From Posidonia oceanica (taxonomy: Eukaryota > Streptophyta > Magnoliopsida > Alismatales > Posidoniaceae): a DNA stretch of 64,000 bases. The position numbers and the translations under genes are program-made. This document shows, piece by piece, positions 31,431-42,663 of the stretch. The notes under the pieces are model-generated. The model searched no databases. It was not told where the DNA came from and worked only from the letters and a program-made list of their open reading frames with translations. Every line of letters starts with the position of its first letter. Within the stretch, counting starts at the first letter, position 1. The stretch covers positions 17,874,001-17,938,000 of the forward strand of contig JAZBRS010000054.1 in NCBI GenBank assembly GCA_037176725.1, read 5' to 3'.

Positions 31431-32129
31431 ACACTGAACTCTCTCTTGGACGTGATTCACGTCCAAAAGGAGTCAAACCAGTTGCAAACTTGCATGGAGA
31501 CACTCTACTATGCATGCACGACTCTACGGGGTAGAAGGCTAACCTTTGAAAGCTCTGGAACGGTGGCTCCACCAAGTTCGCTGGAGTTGCAGGTGCTCTG
31601 CGACAGCAGGTTCGGTGAGATCTCCTGGGCAGCTCGGTGCACTGGAGGAGCTTGCAGCTGGTTGCAAACGGAGATGGGAGTGCCTTCTTGCTCTCGAAAG
31701 TGAGAATTCTCTCTTAGGCTCGGTGTGGTGTCTATGGCAATGGGTTGAACAACCGGTTTTGTTGCAAAATGGCATGGGTTCTTGAGCTTGGCAGAGGATT
31801 TGCAGGCCGAATTCTGACGAACCCAGGTGCTGGCAAGTGCGGGTGAGAGTGTGGAGGCCATGTGCAATGTCAAAGGAGGGCGTGGGCATTGGCAGGAGGC
31901 TGGCGAAGGCGAGGCGGTGGTTGACACGGGCGGCGGAAAACAGGCCTGTTAGTGAGGTGAGGAGAGCGGGTTTTGGGTTGAAATGGAGGAGAGATGGGTA
32001 GTAACTCAAGCTTGGAAGATAGTGGACGGTGTGGAGTGGAGGAAGGGACGGGTAGTAAGTGTGGGGAGGCGGTGGAGTGGACGGGCGGTGAGCCGAAGGG
32101 GGCGGAGCTGCCGCTGCTGCACTCAAGTC

Positions 32130-32187
32130 GTTGGACGCCAGACTAGAGGGCGTCCAACGTTGGACGTTGCCTGTTCCAGTGTCCAAC
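32130..32187 (-). repeat. 29-bp inverted-repeat doublet, E1 cluster 1
   Basis: GTTGGACGC-N11-GCGTCCAAC then GTTGGACGT..GTGTCCAAC, 58 bp. It lies 222 bp from the LTR start, matching the first cluster of E2. Confidence 0.85.
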
Positions 32188-32409
32188 ACACTCAGGTGGC
32201 CAAAGCTGCAAATGGGCTTGGGCTTGGGCCTAGAAGTATTGTAAAAGGTGCAAATGGCTTAGGTAAGGGCTTCTAGGGCTTGAGCAAGGTTTTGGGCTTG
32301 GGAAATGGGTTAGGAAAGGGGTTTGAAAAAAAGGATGCCATTCCAGAGTCCACACACGAGCCTGCAAAAGAACAACCAACTTCCAGGCTGTCAGAATGGG
32401 GTGTCTACA

Positions 32410-34420
32410 ATAGGCACTGCCTGCTCCCCGATGTAGTCTCTTGAGTCCACAGTCAGTCAGATCCTCCAACATGGTCCACTCCTTGACCATCAGGCTAGCC
32501 ATGACGTGCGTACGCTGACTCAGAGCATCGGCGACTACGTTGGCCTTCCCAGGGTGGTAGGACAAACTGAAATCATAGTCCTTGAGATACTCCACCCACC
32601 TCTGCTGCCGCATGTTGAGGTCCTTCTGAGTAAATATATACTTCAGACTCTTGTGATCCGTGTAGACCTCAAACTACTCCCCATACAGGTAGTGTCGCCA
32701 AAGCTTCAGCGCGAACAACACGGCAGCCATCTCAAGATCATGGGTTGGGTAGTTCTTCTCGTGGTCTTTCAACTGACGAGAGGCATAAGCCACAACATTG
32801 CCACGCTGCATCAGAACACTACCCCACCCAACACCACTAGCACCACTACAAACAGTGAAGCCACCACTAACAGAAGGCAAGGTCAGAACAGGAGTAGAAG
32901 TCAGATGAGCCTTCAACTCATTGAAACTCGCCTCACAACCTTGGTCCCAAATGAACGAAACCCCTTGCTTGGTGAGAGCTATCAGGGATGAAGCAATAGA
33001 AGAGAAATCCCTGATAAACCTCTTGTAGTAACTTGCCAACCCAGGAAACTTCTAATCTCAGACACACTCCTGGGTCTCTGCCAATTGCTGACCGCCTCAA
33101 CCTTGGAAGGATCAACTCTGACACCGTCTCCAGAGATAAGGTGGCCAAGGAACATAACCTCCCTCAACCAGAACTCACACTTGGAGAACTTGGCGTACAG
33201 TTGGTGCTGCCTCAGAACATTCAGCACCGCCCTCAGATGTTGGGCATGAGCTGCCTCATCTGAGGAGTAAACCAAGATGTCGTCTACAAAGACCACTACA
33301 AACTGGTCCAAGAAAGGCCTGAAGATCCGGTTCATCAATTCCATGAATGCGGCAGGGGCATTGCTCAAGCTGAAGGGCATAATCACGTACTCAAAATGGC
33401 CATACCGCGTCCGAAAAGCAGTCATCTGAATGTCTGAATCATGGATCCTCAACTGGTGATATCCTGATCTCAGATCAATCTTCGAGAAGACGGAGGCAGA
33501 CTGCAACTGGTCAAACAGGTCTTCCACACGGGGCAAGGGATACTTGTTCTTCACTGTAAGATGATTCAACATCCGATAGTCTACACATAGTCGGAGTGAA
33601 CCATCCTTCTTATGTACGAAAAGACAGGCGCTCCCCACAGAGATACACTTAGCCTAATAAACCCCTTGTCTAGCAACTCCTACAGTTGGGCCTTGAGCTC
33701 CCGTAACTCAGCTGGTGCCATCCGATAAGGATTCTTCGCAACAGCACCACTGCCCGGAGTCAGCTTAATAAAGAACTCTACTTCCCTGTGAGGTGGCATG
33801 CCAGGCAAATTATCTGGAAAAATGTCAGGATATTCACACACGACAGATATGTTGTGAACACCCAACTCCGGAGAAGGGGAGGTAACCACACTAGCAAGGT
33901 ACCCCACACAACCCCGAGCCAAAGACTTGTAAGCCTTAACAGCAGAAATCACAAGCTTAGGCTCATCCTAGCGCACACCCTGCACAAAGAAGGAACCATC
34001 CTCAACAGCACCAAAGAAAATCCTTCTACGAGGACAGTCGATCAAAGCAGAATATTGGCCCAGCCAGTCCATGCCCAAGATAACATCATACTCATTCATA
34101 CTCATGAAGATGAAGGTGGCATCGAACTCTCGGCCATTCAGCTCCAAATCGACAGAAGGCAGATATCTCCACGCCAAACTGTGCTCACCCAGCGGCGTTA
34201 CCACTTTCAGGTGGAAAGCTAACCTGGCTGGTACATCATCCAGCTCCGCCGCAAAAGACTCGGAGACAAAAGAGAAAGTGCTCCCTGAGTCAAACCGAAC
34301 TTCGGCTATTCGGTCCGCCACAAGATAAGAAACTAAGGCCAAAGCACAACCAACAGCATCCCTATTAAACAACAAGGTTCATATTACAGAGGGAAAGAAA
34401 CAACAACAACAACAACAACA
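32410..34420 (-). pseudogene. pol: Broken pol of B2 (protease, RT, RNase H)
   Basis: Minus strand. The protease active site FDSGS lies at about 34294-34280. Reverse transcriptase spans about 33640-33050, with [21 protein letters not shown] and the catalytic FVDD (VDD codons 33287-33279). RNase H follows (33000-32650). Its first catalytic aspartate, expected in a YSDAS-like motif, reads CSGAS, a D-to-G change near 32844. The linker towards integrase ([14 protein letters not shown]) is present, and the frame is cut at 32410 by E1. Two frame changes (about 33650 and 33040) and a TAG near 32675 also break it. These enzymes would have copied element RNA into DNA. Confidence 0.93.
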
Positions 34421-34430
34421 GCAGCAGCAA
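34397..34430 (-). repeat. CAA/GCA microsatellite at the gag-protease junction of B2
   Basis: Run of CAA followed by GCA triplets. The matching GTT-rich spot in B1 (10438-10458) is where its large deletion starts. Confidence 0.8.
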
Positions 34431-34439
34431 TGGGTCACA

Positions 34440-35644
34440 CCACCCAAAGGAAACTATAGGGACTTACCCTCTACAACATTACCAGAAGGTTCACAGTCGG
34501 GAGTTGAAGTAGTAAACACATACCCCTGGGTCGGCTGCTGTGGCACATTTCCCACTCGCTTGGGTGGATCTGGGCACATCCTCTGCACATGTCCCGATCT
34601 CCCGCAGTTGTAGCACACCACTCCGCTCTGATTCGTCACCTACTGTACTCGAGGGTAGTGCGCTGCAAAGTGACCCATCTGGCCACACTGGAAACACTGG
34701 GTGCTACCCTGTCCACTTGAAGCAGCCTGACTAGGACTGGTGCTACCAACTCCTGCAAAGTTGTGCCGGGCGCTGGAGGTAGGGCCAACACCACCACCAC
34801 TTCGAGCAAAACTATGCCGGGCACCAGAACCACCGCCAGATCTATCCTTCTTTCTCTTCCTTGGGCTACTCATGCCACTGGAACTCGGTGGACTAGAGAC
34901 AGAAAATCGGGAAGTGAAGGGCAACTTCGCCTTCCCCATGGAGTGACCACTCACATACTAGTTATACTCTTCTTCAAAGTAGGAAGCCATCGGGACAACC
35001 TCAGCTACCGTCACACAGCGGCAGCCCATCACCTTCACCCTCAAGCTAGGTTGAAGGCCTTCCAGAAATCTCTCTGTCTACCTTTCATCAGAATCAAAGG
35101 CTTAGGTAAACCTCTCCAACCGGGCAAAAGAGGCTTCATACTCAGCCACAGACATCCTGCCCTATTGCAGACTTTGGAACTCTCGGTCGAATCGGCTCCT
35201 CACATGGCTCGGGATGTACTTCTCATGGAATGCAGCCTCGAAGTCCTTCCACTTGATGTCGACCATTATAGAATCCGGGAACTTCAGCTGCCTGGTGGCT
35301 CTCCACTACTCATTGGCATCGCCGTCGAGCTGAAAGGCAGCCAACCGCACCAAGTGCTCTGCCAGGAACGCCAAACTATCCAACAACTTCTCAATCCTTC
35401 GCAGCCATGCCTCGCTCTCCTCAGGAGTACCAGTACCCTTGAATGTCGGCGGGTAGAGCTTGCTCAACTGGCGCAGCCACGTATTTCCCTCAAACCCTCT
35501 ACCAGAGCCACTCTTGCCAAATGCCTGAGAGATCCCGTGCATCCAACCTCGCAACTCTGTCCGCACGCCCTGCCAACCACTCTCCTCTCGATAACTAGGT
35601 TCCTCAGCAGGGGCCTTATCCTTCCGACGGCCACGACGAAACAT
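34440..35644 (-). pseudogene. gag: Gag of B2, degenerate
   Basis: Starts MFRRGRRKDKAPAEEP at 35644, matching the B1 start. Capsid-like wording follows (LYPPTFKG, EAWLRRIEKLLDSL), then a serine/glycine/arginine-rich linker (34954-34700) and two zinc knuckles: CFQCGQMGHFAAHYP, lacking the final cysteine, and CYNCGRSGHVQRMC, complete. Most of it stays in one frame through to protease, so gag and pol were probably one polyprotein. In-frame stops lie at about 35308-35303 and near 35150, 35080 and 34960. The 308-codon plus-strand frame here is the antisense shadow of gag. Confidence 0.92.
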
Positions 35645-35802
35645 GCTGAACTGGGAGAGAAGCAACAAAACCTGCACCACAGCCAATAAGACAAGGAACA
35701 ATATATGACAAACAACAGGTGCAGACTCAATAATGATATGTAATTTCCTATGGAGTCACTAGACTGACCACTCCTAGGCCAGTGTAACCTAGTGAACCTA
35801 GG

Positions 35803-35815
35803 TTCTGATACCAAA
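35803..35815 (-). other. Primer binding site of B2 (tRNA-Met type)
   Basis: Minus strand TGGTATCAGAACC, next to the LTR end GGGTCGTTACA. The usual form is TGGTATCAGAGC. Confidence 0.85.
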
Positions 35816-35817
35816 CC

Positions 35818-38800
35818 TGTAACGACCCGCGTCGTTACCAACAAAACCAAAAGGCCAACAAATTTAAAACTTAATTAAATACAATATTTTACAACAAACC
35901 ACTGGGCTAATAGCAAAGATCAATGCCAGGAACCTGCAGTAGATAGCTACGTGACTCCCACTATATGCACTAGAACTCCAAACCAGCTAATCATCTACAC
36001 CTGAAAACCAAACAAGCACATGTGAGTGACTTAGAAATCGTCATACAGCACACACCTCGCAAAAACCAAGCGAGAAACCGGCATAAAACCTCAAATACGG
36101 CATAACCGATAAAACTCCAAAAATCTAGGTCCTCAACAATCATTATAATCAAATAAAATACCCTTCCCAAAGCCACTATGCTAACACAGGGAAAACAGGT
36201 GTTTTCAAAATATTCACAAAGCCAAGGCCCACCGGCCCAAACCTCAAAACCAATCAAAACCCTCCAACCTCTCAGGTTGGGAAAACACTCGGCCCACTGG
36301 CCAAGACAAGGCGGAAATACCTCGCAAAACTAAATCTCAATTAATATAATCGCCCACCGGCCCAAAGCTCAAACCAAAGCCACACGCCACAACTAGGCGG
36401 GAAAACAATTGGCCCAACACGACCCAAAACTCAAACCAAAATATCACGTCATACACAGGCAGAAAGCAACTGGCCCAATATGGCCTAAACAACAGTAAAA
36501 CTCACAAAACCCGAACTCAAGCAAAGTTCAAGGCCAAGTACGGCCAGCAACAACCAAAACACAGCCCCGCGGGGCACAAAACCACAATTGATTGTGTTGC
36601 CTAACGCCAACCAACCGACCTGGCCTCAAGCAGTAGCCAGGGACTCACCCCTGCAGCTGACTGCACTGCCACGAACACCTGCCCTGTGGAGGAGCGTGTC
36701 CGTCACTAGAGATGCTTCAAAAGTGATCCCCCACAGGGAAAGCTACTTACCCCAATTGGGCAAGCTGTCCTCACTTAGGACAAAACACAGGGCACACCTA
36801 ATATACGGCGACCTCAACTCAATGCTCCGAACCACTAGAGGCTCCAACCCCTAGGCTCAGCCAGCATGCAAAACCAGGCGAGTCCCGGTGTCCGTAACAA
36901 CTAGGGTATCACGCCCAACTACGCAGGAGTATCATACCTCCCGCATCCGCTGCTACGATACCGTTAGGTACGGCCAGCACCCTGACCCCCAAACCTCAAC
37001 CCAGGCGGAGTGTGCGACACACTAGGAACGCCGTCGCATCCCCGGATCCAGCCAACACAACTCCCAGGTTTTCGGCCATGCAAAACCTCGGCAAAATCAT
37101 TTGCAAATCATTCATATTTTTCCTCAAAAATCTCTTTGAAAACATTTATCAAAAATCATGGGCTAAAGCACAATAAACCCCAAAACCAACCGAGGAAATC
37201 ACATTAGAAAACAAGCCTGGGAGAGCATCCCAGACCAAAATCGGCAGATCGGTACTCCAATTGGTAGACCGAAAATCCCTGTTTCGGTGGAACTAAATCC
37301 ACCGGCCGACCAGTCCGCACAGTTATCGGCAGACCGATATCACATCAGTTATATCGAAAATCCCTGCTTCGGTGGAACTAAATATACCGACTGACCGATC
37401 GAACCCTGAAAATGGCAGACCGATCAATAACAGTCGACCGAAGTCAAGTCTTGGTCTAAATCTGACGGAAAAAGGTGACACCGATATCACACCAGTGTAC
37501 CGATTTCCCCCAGAAATCGGCAGATAGACCAAAAAGGTCGTGCCGAACCAGGACAGGGCAGCCAACTTATAAAACCGACTTAAAACCCAAAACACTCGAA
37601 TCAAACACTAAAACTAGCGTGCTATATACCGGAATCTCTGGAATTCAACAAGAAATGCAACCATATACTCAATATGGCATTCCGAGGCACGCAACCCCAG
37701 AAAACACCGAAAACCAATATTAAAACCATTTTCTATAAAAACCTCAAAACACTATCAAATCCTCGCTAAAACAAGCGTGCAACACAAACAAATGAGTGTC
37801 TCAGCCTGAGCAATACAAATATATCACAATCGCCTCAATCTGAGGCCTAAAACACCGGAATCCACCAGAAAACCAATAATTAGGCAATTAAGCCGCTCAG
37901 GCCATAAATTCGGCCAAAACCACAATAAATCTTCAAAAATTACCAAACCTCTACAATAGCATATAAACAATTAAATCATATTCAAGCCATTTGAGAGCAT
38001 ACAATCTCATCAAACGGTGGAAAACCACATTCAAGCTATAAACTTACTGAAGCCAATTAAATTTTCCTAAATACATATAAATCCCTAAAAATTGCCAAAC
38101 TCAACTATAACATACAAAATATGGCAAGGGACCTATGTAAGGCAATATCTAAATATTTAGGCTCTTAGGGTGAGACGTGTATCTTGGGACAGAGGGACAA
38201 CCCCCGTCCACCGGCGATTCATGCGCACACTAGGCACGCCGCTCCACCGGCGATCCACGCGTACACCTGGCACGCCAACCACCACCAGCAACCGCCACCA
38301 ACAGAGGAGAGGAAGAGGAGGAGGGAGGAGAGGACGGGAAGGGGAGGAAGGGGAAAGGAGGAGGGAGGGAGAGGAAGGAGTGGGAGAGACGGATGCGAAG
38401 AGAGGGAGGAGGAGGGTGGAGGAGGATCGGCACGAGCGAGGGAGAGGGGAGAGGAGGAATGACACGAGGGGGAGGGAGGAGGAAAGGGCACGAGTCGGTT
38501 GGTGGGGGGGAGGGGGAAAAGAGAAGGGAGGGGGAGAGCACGTGAGGAGGGGGTGGGAAGGAGAGAGAGAGGGAAGGAGGGAGAGGGAGTGAGAGAGGAA
38601 GAGAGAAAGAGAGAGAGATGAAGGGAGAGAAAGAAAGAGAGAAACACAGGGACCAGACCACAATCTGTCCCACCAACCACCACAAGTAGGAGTTTACCAC
38701 AACAATACAGGTGGAGACCCACACAAATCACAGATGGGGCCCACAACAACTCAAGTGGGGCCTGTGAGGCCAATAACACCCGACAAAGACAAGGAATTCA

Positions 38801-38845
38801 TTAAACAAGCATAATTATATGAGAAATGAATTCTTGGGTGTTACA
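35818..38845 (-). repeat. 5' LTR of B2, 3028 bp
   Basis: Minus-strand ends TGTAACACCC (38845) and GTCGTTACA (35818). It matches the B1 LTR along its length, including the pyrimidine-rich tract (purine-rich here at 38300-38650) and the CGGTCGGT region near 37230-37530. The frames of 140-186 codons at 38157-38779 come from the low-complexity tract. Confidence 0.9.
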
Positions 38846-39113
38846 TTTTCAAAGTTCGAAAACTAGAAAGCCTATAGAAATTGTGTATGAGTTGACAAAA
38901 GTGTATCAAATTCATGGAAATATCGATAATAGGAATATAGTGGTGGAAAATATGATACACTTATGAAAAAATTCATCTAATATAAATGACACGTAAATAT
39001 TTAACAAAACTCTATCTCAATAAAAAGTCAAACTTTTTTGTCAAATCGAAAACCGTCTATCATCTAGTATTTTATTTAAATGACATCGAATGTCATCAAA
39101 ACATGATTTACAG
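38846..39113 (-). repeat. Block S fragment between B2 and B3
   Basis: Inverted AT-rich satellite, last part of the third monomer and start of the second. It ends at ATGATTTACAG where the B3 fragment begins. About 2.2 kb of the normal unit between this fragment and the block A at 40018 are missing. Confidence 0.85.
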
Positions 39114-40017
39114 TGATACCCTACTTAGTTGGTTTCTCTGGTGGGGGATCGCTTTTGAGGCGTCTCTAGTGACGAGATACCGGGACGGACACGCTCCTCC
39201 ACAGGGTGAGTGTTCGTGGCAGTGCAGTGAGCTACAGGGGTGAGTCCCTGGCTACTGCTTGAGGCCAGGTCGGTTGCTTAGCAACAGGCAACACGATCAG
39301 TTGTGGTTTTGTACCCACGGGTCTGTGTTTTGGTTGTTGCTGGCCGTTTTAGGCCTTGAGCTTTGCCTGAGTTTGGGCTTTGTGAGTTTTGCTATTGTTT
39401 GGGCGGTAATGGGCCAGATGTTTTCCCGCCTATTTATGGCATGTGGTTTTGGTTTGAGCTTTGGGCCGGTGGGCCGTGATATTGATTGAGATTTAGCTTT
39501 ACAAGGTATTTCCGCCTTGTTTTGCCCGATGGACCGAGTGCTTTCCTAGCCCAAGGGGTTGTAGGGTTTTGAGTGGTTCTGAGTTTTTGGACCGGTGGGC
39601 CGTGGTTTTGTGAATATTTTTATAAACGCAGGTCTTCCCCGATTTTAGCTTGTGGGCTTTGGGAAGGGTGTTTTATTAATTATATTACTTATTGTGGACC
39701 TAGATTTCTTGGGATTTTACCGGTTGTGCCGTATTTGAGATTTTATACTGGTTTCTCGCTGGGTTTTTTGCGAGGTGTGTGCTGAGTGACGATTTCTAGG
39801 TCACCCACGTGTGCTTTGTTAGTTTTCAGTTGCAGGTGCAGATGATTAGCTGGTTTGGAGTTCTAGTGCATATAGTGGGAGCTGCGTAGCTGTCCACTGC
39901 AGGTTCCTGGCTTAGATATTTGTTGCTTAGCCTAATGATTTATTGTAATTGTAATAGTTAATTAAGTTTTAAATTTTTGTGGGCTTGGTTTTGTTGGTAG
40001 CGACTCGAGTCGTTACA
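39114..40017 (+). repeat. B3: 3' fragment of a B-type LTR
   Basis: Matches the last roughly 960 bp of the B1 LTR (from GGTGGGGGATCGC onward) and ends ACTCGAGTCGTTACA. There is no primer site and no target duplication: satellite lies left, and the middle of block A lies right. The element has been reduced by deletion or by recombination with the homologous block A. Confidence 0.88.
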
Positions 40018-41177
40018 GCTCATCACCCCCAGGCTCCGTCCACACCAAGCAGTCTTGGTACCCATACTAAGTAGGGTATCACGTCCAGCTACTCAGAGGT
40101 CTCAGACCCCTGTGTCTGCTGCCACGATACACTATGTATAGTCAGTACCCTCGGTCCTCGGCACCCGGAATAGTTAGAGTGTCATACCTCCAACTCCAGT
40201 CGGTACTCCCAACCCGCGGACCACAGCCTCGGCCTCGTGAACGACAATGAAGGAGTTTCATACCTCAGCCTCTAGGTCTCAACCTAGGCAACGCGCCCGG
40301 CCAATCAGGAATGTTGTCACATCCCTAGATCCCGTCGACACACACCTCCAGTATATTGGTCCGCCATACACAGAAAACACCGGAAAACTCTTTCAAAAAC
40401 CTTTGCCAAACCCCTGCATTTTTTTTTCAAAACTCTTTTCGAAATCATTTCGAAATTCTTAAATGACAACTCAAAATACCTCAAAACAATGTACCAAGTA
40501 CAACAAAAAACCACGAGCTGAAATCACTGCTTAGAACACGGCATCGATAGCTCCATTGATGAGCCCAGAACTACATTACAAAACACTACACAACAGAGAA
40601 CAAAAGCACATTCTGGGTATATCATTTACCCATCCGGCACCACACAGAAGCAAAGCACTGGTCTCGAAGTTGCAACGTACTTACGAGACCACACACCCAC
40701 ACTAACGACATCCAGAACACTAAGTTCCGGTGTCAAGATCCAATCCTTAATTATTATGTTCCTTAATGTCCATCTAAACCAATTAGAGAAAATCTTAGCA
40801 TTTATCGATTATTTAGTCTTTTTGTTTCCAACCCTAGCACAAGTGGGGTCTTGCTATTCCACTTTATGCAATACCTAACTCATCCCTAATGATTGGCTTG
40901 ATTCTCATATTGCCATAATGTGTTTATAAAATTCTAATCACTTAAAGGACAAGAATTCATTTTAATTCTACAAAACTCACAATAAAACCAAAAATCAGAT
41001 TCTAAACTTCAACAACAAAAGAGGAACCTCTAATAGATCGGTTATCACCAAAATCGAGCCCATCCCAAACACAATGGGCGCCTCTTGGGAGCCTCTAGCG
41101 TCCCTTGGGCGCCAGAAATGCCTGGAAAGTTCGCCATTGAAGCGCACCGGCGAATCCCGCCCCTTAGTGTCGCCAGA
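40018..41177 (-). repeat. Block A, inverted, 3' part missing
   Basis: Inverted block A that starts in its middle (CTCATCACCCCCAGGCTC) after B3 and runs to the GC-rich header. The palindromic end and about 940 bp are missing. The header (41070-41165) is well kept. Confidence 0.88.
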
Positions 41178-42663
41178 ATTTTATTATTAATCGATAAAAT
41201 GTAAAAAATCTCGAAAACTTTTGTAATTTTCGTCGAAATCTTCTAAATTGTGTAAAAATGAAGTTGAGAAGTACTGTTCGTATATAATAATGTAAAATAG
41301 AAAAATCATTGTTTGTTAATGTCAAAAAAGTAATTTGAGAATTCAAAAATAAAAAAGTTAAACTTTTTTAAAGATCGAAAACCAATAAGCCTTTTGAAAT
41401 TTAGTATGAGTATGAGCTGACAAAAGTGTATCGAATTCAAGGAAATATCGATAATAGAAATATTGAGGTGGAAAATATGATACACCTATGAAAAAATTCA
41501 TCTAATATAAATGTCACATAAATGTTTAATAAAACTTTATCTTAATAAAAAGTCAAACTTTTTTATTAAATTGAAAACCGTCTATCATCTAGTATTTTAT
41601 TTGAATGACATCGAATGTCACCAAAACATGATTCACAGATAATATAGGTCGTAATGTGTCAAAAACAACAATCAAATATGAAAACAATATGTTTTTTGAA
41701 AAGTAACAAAAAACTGTTAACTAACACCTACTGTTTTTCGATAAAATGAAAGAAATCTTAAAAGATTTTGTAATTTTCGTAAAATCTTATAAATTGCGTA
41801 AAACTCATGTAAAGAAGTGTAGTTGGTAAATAATAACGCAAAATAGATAATCGTTGTATGTAATTGCCAAAAAACAAGTAAGAGAACTCAAAAATAAAAA
41901 AAGTCAAACTTTTTTAAATTTTCTAAAGCAATGTGCCTTTAAAATTTGAGTATAATTTGTCAGAAGTGTATCGAATTCGCGGAAATACAGATGATTGATA
42001 TTTATAAGTGGAAATTACGATGCACTATCAAAAAAATACATATACAAGAAATTTTAAAATTTTTTTTAATAAAACTCAATCTTAACAAAAAGTCAAACTA
42101 TCTCTTCTATCTAAACCCATTTATCGTCTCGAATTTTATTAGAATGACAATAAATGTTACCAAAATATGATCCATTGAGATTGTAGGTCAAAACGTACAA
42201 AAATAAAAATCAATTAAGGAAACCAATGGTATTTTAAAATATTTAAAAAAATCGTATACAAACACTTATTGTTAATCGATAAAATGGGAGAAATCTCGAA
42301 AACTTTAGTAATTTTCGTAGAAATCTTCAAAATTGTGTAAAAATGAAGTAGAGAAGTGTTGTTGGTACATAACATTGTAAAATAGATAAATCGTTGTTTG
42401 TTAATGTCAAAAACGTAATTGGAGAATTCAAAAATAAAAAAGTCAAACTTTTTTAAAATTCGAAAACCAGTAAGCCTTTACAAATTGAGTATAAGCTGAC
42501 AAAAGTGTTTCGAATTCAATAAAATTTCGATAATAACAATATCGGGGTGGAAAATATTATACACTTATGAAAAAATTCATCTGTTATAAATGACACGAAA
42601 ATGTTTAATAAAATTCTATCTTAAAAAAAACTCAAACTTTTTTGTCAAATCGAAAACCATTTA
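41178..42663 (-). repeat. Block S, complete, 1486 bp
   Basis: Inverted AT-rich satellite with 2.75 monomers: the third (truncated) at about 41178-41585, the second to about 42130, the first to 42663. It is bounded by the block A header on the left and the TGTAACGACC end on the right. Confidence 0.9.

Larger units (their letters stand above)
27483..32409 (-). mobile_element. E1: truncated Tat/Ogre-type element
   Basis: Minus-strand element with a full 5' LTR (29081-32409), a primer site, a leader and the start of a gag-like region, cut at about 27483. The right end is an exact LTR terminus (TGTAGACACC on the minus strand) sitting in the pol gene of B2. The missing left part of E1, its other LTR and the rest of B2 imply a later deletion joining E1 gag to satellite header sequence. 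Its LTR, leader and gag start match those of E2 on the other strand. Confidence 0.88.
29081..32409 (-). repeat. LTR of E1, 3329 bp
   Basis: Ends are TGTAGACACCCCATTCTGAC (32409 side) and GATTACTACA (29081 side), giving the TGTAG/CTACA pairing. It contains seven clusters of 29-bp inverted-repeat units, one extra 21-bp hairpin, a degenerate 32-bp minisatellite and many GCATGC words. Frames such as 31539-32189 and 31508-31927 have no recognisable domain and no counterpart in E2. Confidence 0.88.
32410..38845 (-). mobile_element. B2: Del/Tekay-type Ty3/gypsy element, 3' part lost
   Basis: Minus-strand element with 5' LTR (35818-38845), primer site, gag, protease, reverse transcriptase and RNase H. 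It is cut at 32410 where E1 begins; integrase, any chromodomain and the 3' LTR are absent. The domain order gag-PR-RT-RH places it in Ty3/gypsy. The wording of RT and gag and the tRNA-Met primer site fit Del/Tekay chromoviruses, although the chromodomain that would prove it lies in the lost part. Frame changes and stops make it inactive. Confidence 0.92.

Noticed and set aside
30050..32187. Resemblance of the spaced short palindromic units to a CRISPR array
   Set aside because: Plant retrotransposon context, units grouped in twos and threes rather than one regular array, repeats as short as 9 bp, no cas genes.
34763..35689. 308-codon plus-strand frame
   Set aside because: Antisense of the B2 gag region; all recognisable motifs are on the minus strand.
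38157..38779. Overlapping 140-186 codon frames rich in S, L and P or in R, G and E
   Set aside because: Low-complexity purine/pyrimidine tract of the B2 LTR read in several frames.
41178..42663. Calling the AT-rich satellite a functional centromere repeat
   Set aside because: AT-rich tandem repeats with Ty3/gypsy insertions fit pericentromeric DNA, but monomer length and sequence alone do not prove centromere function.
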